From NCBI RefSeq assembly GCF_030272615.1, contig NC_081413.1:186400669-186464668 (forward strand): DNA of 64,000 nt, read 5' to 3'. Of this stretch, positions 1 through 11,168 are shown piece by piece (the first letter of the stretch is position 1; each line of letters begins with the position of its first letter). The notes beneath the pieces are model-generated. The model ran no database searches. It was not told the DNA's origin and saw nothing but the letters and a program-made list of their open reading frames with translations. The DNA comes from Cryptomeria japonica. Its lineage: Eukaryota; Streptophyta; Pinopsida; Cupressales; Cupressaceae. The position numbers were made by a program, and so were the translations under genes.

Positions 1-841
1 TTCCAGAAGGTTCCAACTCGGTCCTCTTGTCCTTGGGAATATGAACATACACAGGACAACCAAAGATTCTCAGGTGACTGATATTAGGCTTAATCCCTGA
101 AAATGCTTTTTCAGGAGTCATATCTTGCAATATTCGGTGAGGACATCTATTCTAAACATACACTGCTGTTCTAGAGGCTTCTGCCCATAGAAAAGTCTAA
201 AGGTCTTGATCATGAATCATAGCTTTTGTAACTTCAACAATGGATATGTTATTCCTTTCTGCAACCCCATTTTGTTGAGGGTTGTAAGGGACACATAACT
301 CCCTCTTGATCCTTGCCTCAATACAAAAATCATGGAAGATACCCGAGGTGTACTCACCTCCATTATTAGACCTTAAAACTTTAATTCTTTTTCCAGATAA
401 ATTTTCTACTTGAGCTTTAAACTCTTTAAACCTACCTAGGAATTCATTAGACTCTTTAGAACTTAAGAAATGAATCCAAGTCTTCCTAGAGTATTCATCT
501 ATGAACGTTATATAATACAAAAATCCACTTAGGGATGGATTTGACATTGGACCACATAAATCTGAATGTACAAGATCTAGAATTTCTTTAGACCTACTTT
601 CACTATAATGAAAAGAACTCTTAATATTTTTACCCAAAGCACAACCTTTACAAGTACCATCATATACATGATCAAGTTTAGGAATACCTTTCACCATCTT
701 TTCTAGAGATGGAAGAGCCTTGAAATGAAGATGCCCAAGTCTTCTATGCCAAATTTCATTGGAACTAGAAGAATCATGAAGAAGAGCTTGGACTAGAAGA
801 GTGGAGAGATTATACAAACTCTCATGTCGATTTCCGATCAC
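1..841 (-). pseudogene. copia GAG-pre-integrase and integrase, truncated by window edge
   Basis: The first 80 residues hold the integrase zinc-binding region: H-R-R-L-G-H, then C-K-G-C. The catalytic core follows, with HSDLCGP (first Asp), FIDEYSR, SNNGGEYTS (second Asp region, where the usual D is N in 'RSNNGGE') and NGVAERNN (Glu). Reading continues to base 1 through a segment similar to the C-terminal core (SHLRIFGCPVYVHIP), interrupted by a stop near 150. The D-to-N change in the core would abolish strand transfer. Confidence 0.93.
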
Positions 842-883
842 ATGAGAAGTCTTGATGTTGGAGTTCTTTGGCCATGCTAGGTC

Positions 884-1183
884 TCATCCTTCAGAAAATG
901 CAATTTGATAGCCCTTATCTTCCAAGGCTGAAATAGGCACAAGGTTTCTCTTAATCCCCAACACGAACAAAACATCACTTAGGTGAAGTGAGACTCCAGA
1001 TTCTAGGTTTAGAGATTTAGCACCAAATCGTCTTACTAAATAACGTGCATCATCTCCAATGATAACTTGAAGATTCAACTCCTTCTCCATCAAATCTGAA
1101 AGATGCACACGATAGCTGGTGATATGTCGAGAGGCTCCACTATCAATCAACCATGTATCACTGTTCGTAGGAGCATTTCTCAA
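884..1183 (-). pseudogene. copia aspartic protease fragment
   Basis: The segment contains WLIDSGASRHIT, with the D-S-G-A active site of retropepsins and the following H-x-T typical of copia proteases. It is in frame with the C-terminal gag piece and with the integrase segment. An upstream stop and a stop after residue 99 break the polyprotein. In an active element it would cleave Gag-Pol. Confidence 0.9.
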
Positions 1184-1219
1184 TAATGCTAATATGAAAA
1201 TAAAACCATTGAAGTTATC

Positions 1220-2058
1220 TTATGTCTCCTTTTGATATGAGAATTCATTAATGTTTGCCCCTTGATTCTTTGGTCTTGTTAAACAATCTTTTGCATAGTG
1301 ACCAATCTTGTCAGATCTAAAGCATTGGATGTGAGAGAGATCTTTCTTCTTCTGCTTAGAATCAGGTGTGGAATCTGATTTTTGATCTCTATTCCTTTTG
1401 AAGTTTCCCTTCTTCCAATTCTTACATTTCTTGGTAGATTGAGTGGCAAGAACATGAGTATCTTCATTTTGAGAACTTTTGATAACTCCCCTAGCCTCCA
1501 ATCTTGATTCTTCTCGAATGCAATTCGCACGTAGTTGATCAAACTTAGGTAATTTGGATCTTCCACTTATGCGTTGGATAAATGGCTCCCATGAATGAGG
1601 AAGGCCATTCAAGGCTAGCATGACAAGGTCTTTATCAATCACTTGATCTCAAATTACGCTTAGTTGATCTCTCAATTTTGAAATTTTCATGAAGAATGAT
1701 ATAACTGATTCTCCTTTTGCCATCTTTGGTGGAGTTGTTGCCTCAAGGCAAGATCCCTACTTGTGTTTTTAATCTCATATAAACCCTCCAAGGTCTTGAA
1801 CATATCACTTGTAGTTGTCATCTTATAGATGAGAGGCACCAAGTGATCCCTCATGGAGTCGATTGATATCTTCTTTGCTTTGATGACATTTTTCTTAAAT
1901 TGAAGCTTCTCCTTATGATCTTTAGGTTCGCATAAATCCTTTTCCTCCACAAATTGAAGAAGATCATTTTCTTCAAGTGCAATGAGCACTCTAAACTTCC
2001 AAGAGGTGAAGTTAGATGCACCTTCAAGCCTATCCCCGACTTTAAGACCGTTCATCAT
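1220..2058 (-). pseudogene. copia Gag (frameshifted)
   Basis: The N-terminal part (2058 to 1687) carries the Gag opening typical of copia elements, with a tract 'FTSWKFRVLIALEEN' like the conserved W-x-R capsid start. The C-terminal part (1642 to 1220) is in another frame, so an indel lies near 1650-1690. The zinc knuckle near 1290-1330 reads C-F-R-S-D-K-I-G-H-Y-A-K-D-C: the second cysteine of the CCHC motif is replaced by serine, so the knuckle would not bind zinc normally. Gag would form the particle that packages the element RNA. Confidence 0.88.
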
Positions 2059-2151
2059 TTTGGAGGCTTAGTAGATACTTCTCAAAGGAGTGAGAGAGGA
2101 GAGAATATTTAGAAGTTGTAGAAGATCTGATCATGATCTTACTTACATCAT

Positions 2152-2164
2152 GGCTCTAATACCA
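2152..2164 (-). promoter_or_regulatory. Primer binding site, initiator tRNA-Met type
   Basis: On the minus strand the sequence TGGTATTAGAGCC starts immediately after the LTR end. It matches the usual plant PBS TGGTATCAGAGC except for one C-to-T change. Confidence 0.88.
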
Positions 2165-2871
2165 TGTTAAGTTTTATGATCGGATTAGATAAAACAATAA
2201 ATAACACAAATGCATTGATATTATCCTAGGAAAACCTTCCTCTTGAAGGTAGAAAAACCGAGCAACAAAGTTTCTTATTTTATTTATAAGTTCACAAGAT
2301 GCCTTTACAATAATTTTGCTTCAACTCTTGAAGCAAAATCACCGATTGAAGAGACAAACCAATCTGAAATTCACAATATGTAGAAGATATGTTTGCTTTG
2401 TTGTAGATATATATTGGACTGCTGAAGGATAAGTACGAACTACTAGAGGAGATTCTCAGATTGCTGAAGTATGTCAATGAAGGAATACGATCTGCAGTAG
2501 TGTATATTCCAATTGCCAAGGAGAATGGAGTGATTCAATCTATATACCCACACATTTGGTATGCCAACCAGCACGTCTCATACAATGAAGTTGGCTTTAC
2601 ATAAAACAACACACCTCTTCACAAGAAGTAGTCATAGTCTTATCAACACGTCTTATTAAACATTATGACTAACCCAACTTTTCACCAAGGGTGGCAGGAT
2701 TAATAATTAGTTATATTTATAAACACAAAAGTCGGCAAGGATATATATGTATTAAATTGATGCATATATAAGTCGATCCTATAAAATATCTACGGTCGGA
2801 TTGCCAAATAGACATTTGGATTTGCACAATCAGTTTATGGAAGAATATTGTCCGACACTATAACATCAACA
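2165..2871 (-). repeat. 5' LTR of the copia element (about 707 bp)
   Basis: On the minus strand the repeat begins TGTTGATGTTATAG and ends CTTAACA, giving the TG...CA ends of an LTR with TGTT/AACA inverted termini. It lies directly against the PBS. A TATATAGA motif on the minus strand near 2540-2548 is a candidate TATA box. The partner LTR is outside the window, so the outer border at 2871 rests on terminal bases only. Confidence 0.8.
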
Positions 2872-3081
2872 ATATTTGTAATCACTTAATACATGCAATT
2901 GCATAATCAAGTTTTATAGATAGATATATGTTTATGTTGCATTGATTGGATGTATTTATATGCTTCGAACAAGTGCATGACCAAGTTTTAAAATTGAATA
3001 AAATTAGTTAAGCTATTGCATATATATTTATGATTCATAGGTGTCATGTTTTCTTTCAAAAATATCAGTACACATACATTG
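2872..3081. other. Short spacer without features
   Basis: This 210-bp AT-rich stretch lies between two unrelated LTRs. I see no ORF and no repeat in it. Confidence 0.6.
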
Positions 3082-4249
3082 TGTAAAGTGGAAAATTGGA
3101 TCCTAGTGACTCCCCACCTAGGAGAGATAAAGGAAGCCACTAGGATTATTTTCACTTGGAGGAAATTTACATTCAAAAGAGGGGCTTGAATCCACTAGAT
3201 CCAAATCTAAGGGAAACATGGATGTGAATTCCAAGCTGATTGCAAGGGTTGAAGTGTGATTTGCCCTCTTTTGTAAATGATAAAGTTGACTTGTTGACCA
3301 TGTGGAAAAGATAGAGAAATGAGTGAAATGAGAAGCTACCAGTTCGAGATCGCATTGTAACTTCGGATCTGAGCTAATTAGACTGATACAGATCTGCCTT
3401 GCAAATTTGGAGAAAAGTTGTCGAGACCGTGGCGGGAGTGTACATGGTCCTCCATAAAATCTGTGAAATGAAAAGGGTTCTTCCGTCTTTGCAAATGAAG
3501 CCCAAACCTGCAATAACAATTGCGCACCTGCAACCTACACACAAAAAAGAGAGGAGAAGGGGTTGTAGATAGGGGTTTGCTTCACTCAAACCCCAATTAA
3601 GGAATCAACCTTGAAAGAAAGTAATTGCAAATGCTTGAATGTAAACAATGGAAATGTATACCTTGTAGATCTGCAACTTGTTGATGATGATTTATTTGCT
3701 TCTTGAATGTAATCACAAGTGTTGCATGGAATGACACGTAACATGACAAAACCCTAACACACATACATGCTTGCAAATGAATGTTGAAATATTTATCCAA
3801 TGGATGAATGAAGAAGACTTGAATGCTTAAATGCTTGATGATGTATATCTTCACCTATGCTTTCTTATGATCCACTTCACTTGAAATTTGCCTCCCATTC
3901 CTCCTGATGCAAATGAGAAAACCAACTCCCTTTTATACATGCCTCTTGAAGATTAATTCATCTCATAAAAGGCCGACATTGAGGAGATTTAGGATCTCGA
4001 AGTGCAAATGGGGCCAGGGGGACCTATCTTGGGGCCACCCTAAGAGGGTGGGATAGGGGTGCCACACCCCTGTCCTGCCCTATCTTGGGGCCTGGACATG
4101 GTCCTGAGGCTATCCCAAGGCTCAAACATGAAGGGGAAAAGGGGTGAAAATGCAGAAATAGGTCTTGGTTGGGGAAGAATATGTCGTCTCTGAGGTGAGG
4201 ACCTAAAATGTGGTTAAAATTGCAGGAGGCACAATTTTATGACACTACA
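3082..4249 (-). repeat. 3' LTR of the non-autonomous element (1,168 bp)
   Basis: The plus strand starts TGTAAAGTGGAAAATTGG and ends TTTTATGACACTACA. The first 670 bp match 8003-8662 closely, with small indels. A GGGGCC-rich stretch near 4010-4100 repeats 'cctatcttggggcc' twice. The 5 bp before it are cattg; the matching target duplication is lost with the other end. Confidence 0.85.
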
Positions 4250-4265
4250 TTTAGCCCCCACTTTA
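4250..4265 (-). promoter_or_regulatory. Polypurine tract
   Basis: The minus strand reads TAAAGTGGGGGCTAAA immediately before the LTR start TGTAGTGTC. Its position and purine content fit a plus-strand primer. The same PPT plus LTR start occurs at 12448-12415. Confidence 0.8.
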
Positions 4266-4924
4266 GTGGGAGTATGGTTTATGCCACTACTGCTGGTAAA
4301 TTAGAAGAAAAGAGAGATGCAGAGAAAAATCACAAGGATTATAAGATGTTACTAATCTTGAGGAACTAAGCCCCCAATCTTAGGATCTTAACTCACTCAA
4401 ACATATGCAAGAGCACACAAAACAAAAAGGAAGAAGACGCACAAAAAAAAAAAGCGCAAAAGACACACAATGGACACAAGACACAAGACGACAAACCAAC
4501 TAGCCGAAGAGACCTCGATAGTCAGATGTCTCAACAACTAATCATGACATAAAGACCAATTCCATCACATAAAAGAGAAAAGATGACATCATCCATAAAC
4601 CATCAATAGTAAAACTATGAGTTCATGAGAGGAAGAAGAGAGAGAACACGAATACACACTTTGGTGATCCATGAGAAGAAAGGCAAACAAGAGAGAAGCC
4701 ATGGACATCTCGTCCCTAAAACTAGGTGATCCATGGAGATAAGGACATGGAAAATCTCGCCCCTAGAGCTTGTCTGGGTGATCCATGTAAGGGAGGAGAG
4801 TGGGAACACTGTTAGTTCCACCCAACCTCAAGCGCGTGTGTGTGCAAGTGAGGTTTGAAGTGCCTCATAGGAGTCTATGCCCAAGTATGCTACAACTTGT
4901 ATAAAATGTATAGTACATATATCA

Positions 4925-5170
4925 AGAAAGACGTGATATCTCTCTCTAAGAGTCTGTGCTCTGGTTTTTAGAATAATCACCTTGCAAAAAGTGGTGTCAT
5001 CTCGCTCTAAGAGTCTATGCTTTGGTTCCAAGAATGACCCACTGTACAAGAGAAAAGTGATGACATCTTTCTCTAAGAGGCTTCCCTCTAGTTCCAAGAA
5101 TGTCTCACTATACAAGAAAAGTGATGACACGTTGCTCTACGAGGCCGCCCTCTAGTTCCAAGAATGTCCT
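4925..5170. repeat. Tandem repeat, about 66-70 bp unit, four copies
   Basis: Each unit holds a CTCTAAGAGxCT core followed by TCTAGTTCCAAGAATG and then CACTxTACAAGAxAAGTGATGACA. The last two copies are the most alike. A weaker, related series with 'gtgatccatgg' lies just upstream at 4660-4800. Confidence 0.75.
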
Positions 5171-5844
5171 ACTGTATCATGCATGAGAGAAGTATAGTAT
5201 AAAGGAGCAGTGTGGGTGCCCCCCCTTAAGATGTCAACATAGGTTGATGTTGATAACTTAAAGAAAGTAGAACAAGGATACCCACCTTCATCACAAAGAA
5301 GATATCCGTTATGCAATGATGACATAAATCCAATCAAGAGAGGGAATACTCTTCAAGCAAGGATAAGATAGTTGAAAATAGATATCTTGTTGTAAGTGTA
5401 AAGGTGATCCTTGAAGGAGAAGAGATCTTTGTTCAAAAGACATCTACCCCCAAGAAGAGTTTTCTTAGACAAATATAACATCTTATAGAACAAAGAAAAG
5501 AAGAGAACAAGAATACAATCCTTTCTCCTATTCCTAGGTGAAAGAAATTCTTGATGAAGGATGACTCACGTTTATCCCTAAGAGGGATGGGTGAATTTAT
5601 CATAGATGTACATTACTAAGTGTGAAAAGAGGTTGTAGTCAAGGCCTTACACCTCTTGTATAAGAGAGAATCCTTGAGCAAATAACCAACAATTTCGCAC
5701 AAGGAATGACATCATGTAATAAAGCTCCCACCATCCACACAATAGAGAAAAGTGTATCCTTAGAGAAAGAGAGAGGGAGAGAGATCATTTCCTCCCAAGT
5801 GTATAACAATGAGAAGAATTACACAACTTCTAGAGAGATATTTC

Positions 5845-6310
5845 TCATAAAAGACATACCATTTCAAGCAAGGAATGCATCCTAACCAAGGAATAGACAT
5901 GCGCTTGCATGAAGGATAACTACATTGAAGAAAGGACATCAAGTTATGAATAACACAATAGAAGAGGTAATTTTCAAAAGGAGAGAAAGAAGAAGAAGAA
6001 GGTTCACAAAAGTCCTCTAAGAAGATATTGTTCATAATAGACGTACCGTTTCAAGCAAGGAGAAGATCTCACTTGCAGAACAGACATGCGCTCATATGAA
6101 GGAATACTCCATGCCAGAAAGGACATCAAGTTATGAATAACACAATATAAGAGGTAATTGTCAAAGAGAGAGAAAGAATAAGAAGGTTCACAAAGGTTAT
6201 TTAAATAAATATTATTCATAATAGACATACCATTTCAAGCAAGGAGAAGATCCCACTCATGAAATAAACATGCGCTCGCATGAAGGAATAATCCATGCCA
6301 GAAAGGACAT
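5845..6310. repeat. Tandem repeat, about 185 bp unit, three copies
   Basis: The block GACATACCATTTCAAGCAAG recurs at about 5853, 6040 (diverged) and 6223. Each is followed by the motif ACATGCGCTxGCATGAAGGA and then GAAAGGACATCAAGTTATGA. Purine-rich GAGAGAAAGAA tracts separate the copies. The small ORFs here are by-products of the repeat. Confidence 0.82.
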
Positions 6311-6534
6311 AAAGTTTATGAATAATGTACTCCATAAAGAAAATATTGAAACCTTAGAAAGATGGAAAGAGATATTCTTTCCCCCCAACCATAGAGGCAA
6401 AAATAAATAGACTATTATGTTGCTCACTAAGTATGATTGCACCTAAAATTGTATCACCATGAATGACAAGGAGCCCCCAATAGGTAGGATAACTATGTCA
6501 CATAGTGAGGAGCAACATAATAGGAATTTGAATG

Positions 6535-7314
6535 TTATTTTAAATGATCATGATCAATATGCCATTCATTGTCAAACATCTTAGACTTTCTAGAAAAGGT
6601 AGGAGCGAAATCTAAGGACCTCCAATCATCCACTAAGAGTTCTTCTTTAGGAACTTCTTTGGTAGGAAATGGGGTATTTGAGTGAATCAAAGAGAGGATT
6701 GTAGGAACTAAGAAATCAAATAATGCTTCACTTATGCTCTCATCAATTACCTCATTAGTATATGTGTAAGGCACAACATGATAATCAGGAAGAATTTTTG
6801 GTTTCCTAGGAACATGAATGGAATTGATTTGATTTTTGTCAGACTCTTGATTTTTGGGAGAGACAGAATTATGATGAGAAATAATATCATCCTCTTGTTC
6901 TAAGGTATCTTTATCTTCAAGACACTCATTAGAAAAAGGACTATCATATGTAATTAATGTTTCATCTTTAGAGGGAAGATCATGAAAAGAAGGTATGGTA
7001 TCACTAGGATAAGTAGCCATAATATCATCCTCTTGCACCAAATAATCCTTATGAGGGAGGTAATTTTTAGGAGAAGGAACACAAATCTCCAAAGATTCAT
7101 CTTTAGGAGGGAGATCTTTGAAAGAAGTGTCCATGTTCCCTTTTTGCACCAATGTGCCCTCATTAATGAGATCAGTTTTGGGAGAGGGTAAATCATAACT
7201 ATGAATGAAAGGGAGAACTAAATTATCATCATATGCATGAAAGGGAACATCATGAATATCTTTAATGTAACTCAAAATTGAATTAGCAAAATAAGATAAG
7301 AACTTCATATTCAT
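6535..7314 (-). CDS. Acidic repeat protein of unknown function
   Basis: An open frame of 259 residues is the only substantial ORF in this element. It begins MNMKFLSYFANS and carries a degenerate repeat of about 40 residues with the core 'DLPPKDE' / 'DLPSKDE' and 'LVQEDDI' / 'LEQEDDI'. The chain is rich in Asp, Glu, Pro and Ser and is probably disordered. A basic-to-mixed tail ends the protein (KEVPKEELLVDDWRSL, then FSRKSKMF). There is no zinc knuckle, protease or membrane segment. I do not recognise a family. It may be the remnant of the region between protease and RT in a Ty3 element, since similar acidic linkers occur there at 13595-13852. Confidence 0.5.
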   Translation of the reverse strand: MNMKFLSYFANSILSYIKDIHDVPFHAYDDNLVLPFIHSYDLPSPKTDLINEGTLVQKGNMDTSFKDLPPKDESLEICVPSPKNYLPHKDYLVQEDDIMATYPSDTIPSFHDLPSKDETLITYDSPFSNECLEDKDTLEQEDDIISHHNSVSPKNQESDKNQINSIHVPRKPKILPDYHVVPYTYTNEVIDESISEALFDFLVPTILSLIHSNTPFPTKEVPKEELLVDDWRSLDFAPTFSRKSKMFDNEWHIDHDHLK

Positions 7315-7979
7315 TGATGATCAAACAAGAATAATGTTCACCCCATACATAGAAAATTTAATAAAGGAGGGAAAATGGAATTTGAACTGCAAATTTGAAA
7401 ATTGAACCACAAATTTGAAATTTTTATTTTTATTTGTGAAATTTGAATTTGTGTTCGACCTTAGAGGGTGTTAAAATTGATAAGTACGCCAATTTTCTGG
7501 ATTTAAGCAGAAAAACACAGTCAATTTTGTCTCCTAAAATTTTGGAAAAAAAGTTGAGGACCGTGGTGAAAGTGCACATGGTTCGATCAACTTTTTTTGA
7601 AATTTTCAGGGATGATAGGTATTATGATATTATTGCGGAATCCAAAAAAACAATTGATTTGGAGATGTCTAGATCGGTCAAATTCGCAATCAAAGGTTAA
7701 AAATAGAAAAATCTTAAAAATTAGGGTTTTATGACTTAACCACTGAATTTTCAAAATAAAGAGACAAATTTGAATTGCAATTTTGAAATAGAAATCAGAT
7801 CTGAAAACAAGCAATTAAAATGTTGCACTTCACAAACTTAATTTTCTCAAAATGAAAAATTAGGGTTTTTATGCAATTAACCTCTAAAATTTGCAAATAG
7901 ATCAAACTTGGAAATGAAAATTTGAAATCCAAATTGCAATTAATCAGATCTCATAATGAGAAATCATAATTAATGTGTA

Positions 7980-7996
7980 GGACGTCGGGTTCACCA
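7980..7996 (-). promoter_or_regulatory. Primer binding site-like sequence
   Basis: The minus strand reads TGGTGAACCCGACGTCC, seven bases after the common end of the LTR (CCACTTTA). It has the TGG start and position of a PBS. I cannot name the tRNA with confidence. Confidence 0.65.
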
Positions 7997-8000
7997 AAAT

Positions 8001-8662
8001 TTAAAGTGGAAAATTGGATCCTAGTGACTCCCCACCTAGGAGAGATAAAGGAAGCCACTAGGATGATTTTCACTTGGAGGAACTTTACATTCAAAAGAGG
8101 GGCTTGAATCCACTAGATCCAAATCCAAGGGAAACAAGGATGTGAATTCTAAGTGGATTGCAAGGGTTGAAGTGTGTTTTGCCCTCTTTTTTAAATGAGA
8201 AAGTTGACTTGTTAACCATGTGGAAAAGGGAGAGAAATGAGGAGCTACCAGTTCGAGATCACACTGTAACTTCAGATCTGAGCTAATTAGACTGATACAG
8301 ATCTGCCCTACAAATTTGGAGAAAAGTCATCAGGATTGTGGCAAGAGTGTGCATGGTCCTCCATAAAATCCGCAAAATGAAAAGGGTTCTTTCATCTCTA
8401 CAAATGAAGCCCAAACCCGCAATTACAGCTGCGCACCTACAACCTACACACATAAAAGAGAGGAGAAGGGGTTGTGGACCGGGTTTTGACTAAGTCAAAC
8501 CCCGGTTGAGGAATCAACCTTGAAAGAAAGTAATTGCAAATTCTTGAACGTAAACAATGGAAATTTATACCTTGTAGATCTGCAACTTGTTGATGATGAT
8601 TGCTTTGCTTCTTGAATGTAATCACAAATGTTGCATGGAATGACATGTAACATGACAAAACC
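8001..8662 (-). repeat. 5' LTR, truncated
   Basis: This repeats the first 670 bp of the LTR at 3082. Homology ends at 'acaaaaccctaa', where copia coding sequence begins. The missing part is the U3 end on the minus strand. Confidence 0.85.
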
Positions 8663-8689
8663 CTAATTTATGCTTCTTTATTCTTTACC

Positions 8690-9305
8690 TAATTTATGAG
8701 AAAAGTTCATTCTTTCTATCACTACTAACCTCGAAGACCCAAAGATGGATGCACTTGTTGGAGCTTTATTGGCATAGGAAATTAGGAGAAAGATAATGGA
8801 TAATTCGAGTGATGCTATCAATGTTAGGGGGAGGCCCAAAATAAGAGGGTATAAAGGAGATAAGAAGGCACCTAAAGACAAGTCTAAGGGTAGATCTAAA
8901 ACTCCTGGTAAAAAGAAAAAAGTTAAGTGTTGGAACTGCAGAAAGAGAAGACATGTTAAGAAGAAATGCAAGAATCCAAAGAAATAGTTTGATTCCTCTA
9001 CAGAGAAATCCTCAAACTCAAGTGATGATGCTTTGATTTCTTCTCTTCATGTTATGACTAAAGAACATTAACTAATTGATTCTAGATGATTGTACCATAT
9101 GAATCCTCATAATGAGTGGTTTTCCACATATGGGAAGCATGATGGAGGATAAATCTACCTGAGTAATAATTCCTCATATCCTATTGTCGAAAGGGTAAGA
9201 TTCATTTACGTTTTATTAATGGGATAATAAAATCTCTTATAGGTGTTTTGAATGTCTCAAGTTTAGAAAGAAATTTAATTTTAATTTATTTGTTGAATGA
9301 TATGG
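8690..9305 (+). pseudogene. copia Gag C-terminus and protease start
   Basis: A basic stretch (KKAPKDKSKGRSK) leads to a zinc knuckle C-W-N-C-R-K-R-R-H-V-K-K-K-C at about 8929-8970, a CCHC motif. A Ser-rich spacer follows, then a protease start where LIDSR replaces the active-site D-S-G and a stop follows. The next residues, LYHMNPHNEWF, match the copia protease pattern after the active site. Several stops confirm decay. Confidence 0.85.
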
Positions 9306-9310
9306 GATTA

Positions 9311-10730
9311 TGTTGGCATTTTGCATAGAGATTGCATTAATGATATGTTGTCATTGATGTCAATTGAACCGGTAATGGTATTCATGTTATTGCTGATATT
9401 GTTGTTTTTGATATTGGCTAGTAACTAGTTATAAGAGCTTTGTGGAAGATGTTGTAAACCGGTATGGTAAGTTTGTGAGTTGAACTGGTAAACCGGTGTA
9501 AAGGGTTAAACCTTTCTATGCATTGTAATCGGTAAACCCTATTAGTTGTTAAACCCTAATCAATCAAGTTTGTTGGTTTATTATCTGATGAGTGGTAATG
9601 ATGGAGACATGTGTGATCATTGTTTGAGGATAAGTTCAAATTGTTTTGGCGCATTTTTTAATTATCTAGGGAAGGAGCAAAGTGGATTGCATCTAATGCA
9701 CAACGCGTGATGAGTTACAAAGTCCGATGAAGTGGTGATCATGGAGCGGTTGGAATTTTCTTGAAGAATGTGAAGAGATTGTCATGATTTCTAACGGTCA
9801 AGATTGTATCGACTTGTTTGTAATCTAGATGATGAGAATTAGGTTTTTGTTGTGTTATCGACCTAATTGATTTGTATTTAAGGTCAATGAAGTTGTTTGT
9901 AAAGGTTGTTGGCGAGATTGGCAGAAACCTGTTGAGTGTGTTGTTGCCTAACCAGTGAATGGATCTGCACTTTGAGTGAAGGCAAATTGAAACTTAAAAG
10001 GATCTGATCAAGCAAATGTAGTGCTATTTAGACAGATCAAGAAAACTTGTTTTTTTATAACAATTACAATAGTAGTGAAATCCCTTAACCAGGTAAGCTC
10101 TAACAAGCTTGGTTACTCATTAAATCCTCTAACAAGGTGGTCCATTAGCTTGGATTCTTAAATCCTCCAACGAGGTTACTCCTAACAGGGTATTGTGTTG
10201 TTCATCAAGGCATATTTGTAAATCCCTTAACCGGGTTTTTCCTAACTAGAATTAGTTCTTAACATGACTTATTATAAAGCTTTAACGACTTGGCTCCTAA
10301 CATGGCAAACTTCAGAAGAGTTCAGATAGATATCCTCATGAGTCTCATCTCACTGTGGTTTTTACCTATTTGGTTTTTCCATGTATAAACATATTTTTCA
10401 AGTGGTGAATGTTTTTGTGGTTATGATCTTATTTGTTGATTTGATTAAGTTCTGATAAGGCATGATAACTAGAAGAATTGAGAGATGAATATGTTGAGTT
10501 ATGATTAAGCATTGTTGATGTTTACAAGATTGAAGTTGTTTACTGTTAAGTTGTCATAACAATCAATCCGGTTGATGTCAAGTATTCTTATGAATATTGA
10601 TCTTGACTGAGATATGTTTGCTTTGTATGATTGAATTTGGGTTTGGGAACTTTGTATCAGTTTTTCAATATACTGATTCACCCCCCCTCTCAGTATTCTA
10701 CCAGATACTTATTCTTTCATCATACCATTA
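9311..10730 (+). repeat. Probable solo LTR inserted in the copia fragment
   Basis: The insertion begins TGTTGGCATTTTGCA, like the LTR at 48100-55695 read on its minus strand (TGTTGGCATTTTTGA), and ends with a similar 'attcaccccccctctcagtattc' tail. Repeated 'AATCCTCTAACAAGG' units and ACCGGT words are shared with that family. The copia reading frame stops at 9310 and resumes at 10731, and GATTA flanks both sides (9306-9310 and 10731-10735). The right edge is not a clean CA, and an alternative end at 10703 exists. Confidence 0.75.
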
Positions 10731-11168
10731 GATTATAGTGTAACATTTGACAAGCATGATTGCAAATTAGTAACAGGGAACTGGGTGTTAGCAAGAGGGA
10801 CAAGGAAGGGGACTCTTTTTAAGCTTGAAGCCACTACAGTTGTTAAACCTTCTAATATAATTGAATATAAAAAATATCTAAATGTTTTGGAACCATAGAT
10901 TGGGCCACATTAGTGGGAAAGGTTTAAAAACCATTTTGAATAAAAAATTGTTAAATAGTTTGCCCTATTTTGGTGAGAGTTTTGAATTTTGTCAACAATG
11001 CGTGTTTGAAAAACAAAATAGAAATAGATCTCCTTGTAAGTCTCTTATACAACATCTTATGAAGTGTGGACAGGTAAGAAACCTTTTGTTTCACATTTAA
11101 GGATATTTAGTTGTGAGGCTTATGTTCATGTGCCTAAAGAAAAGTGAATAAAGTCAAATATTGTAAGA
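10731..11168 (+). pseudogene. copia protease end, GAG-pre-integrase and integrase scrap
   Basis: Reading resumes with DYSVTFDKHDCKLVTG and ARGTRKGTLFKL, the usual run between protease and integrase. H-R-L-G-H and a C-Q-Q-C pair at 10882-11010 form the integrase zinc site. After LIQHLM the frame jumps to EVWTGKKPFVSHLRIFSCEAYVHVPKE-like sequence in another frame, which shows that the D-D-E core was deleted. The insertion at 11169 cuts the fragment. Confidence 0.87.

Larger units (their letters stand above)
1..2871 (-). mobile_element. Ty1/copia retrotransposon, 5' half only
   Basis: On the minus strand the order is LTR (2871 to 2165), tRNA-Met-type PBS, gag, protease and integrase. Integrase runs off the window at base 1, so RT, RNase H and the 3' LTR lie outside. 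The order protease-integrase before RT is the copia order. The N-terminal gag piece is in a different frame from the rest, and several stops interrupt the reading frames. This is a decayed, immobile copy. Confidence 0.93.
3082..8662 (-). mobile_element. Non-autonomous LTR retrotransposon (LARD-like), 5' LTR truncated
   Basis: A direct repeat at 3082 and 8001 encloses about 3.7 kb. On the minus strand the order is truncated 5' LTR (8662 to 8001), PBS-like site, leader, one acidic ORF, long tandem repeats, PPT and full 3' LTR (4249 to 3082). No gag, protease, RT or integrase is present, so it would depend on proteins from another element. The 5' LTR stops at 8662, where an unrelated copia fragment begins. 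The leader (7315-7979) is AT-rich without an ORF. Confidence 0.85.
8663..11168 (+). mobile_element. Internal fragment of a Ty1/copia element, interrupted by a probable solo LTR
   Basis: Gag, protease and GAG-pre-integrase pieces are recognisable in order on the plus strand. They are split by a 1.4-kb LTR-like insertion at 9311-10730. The integrase core is deleted: sequence passes from the zinc-binding region straight to a C-terminal core motif near 11060-11150. There are no flanking LTRs, so the fragment's ends are breakpoints. Confidence 0.88.
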
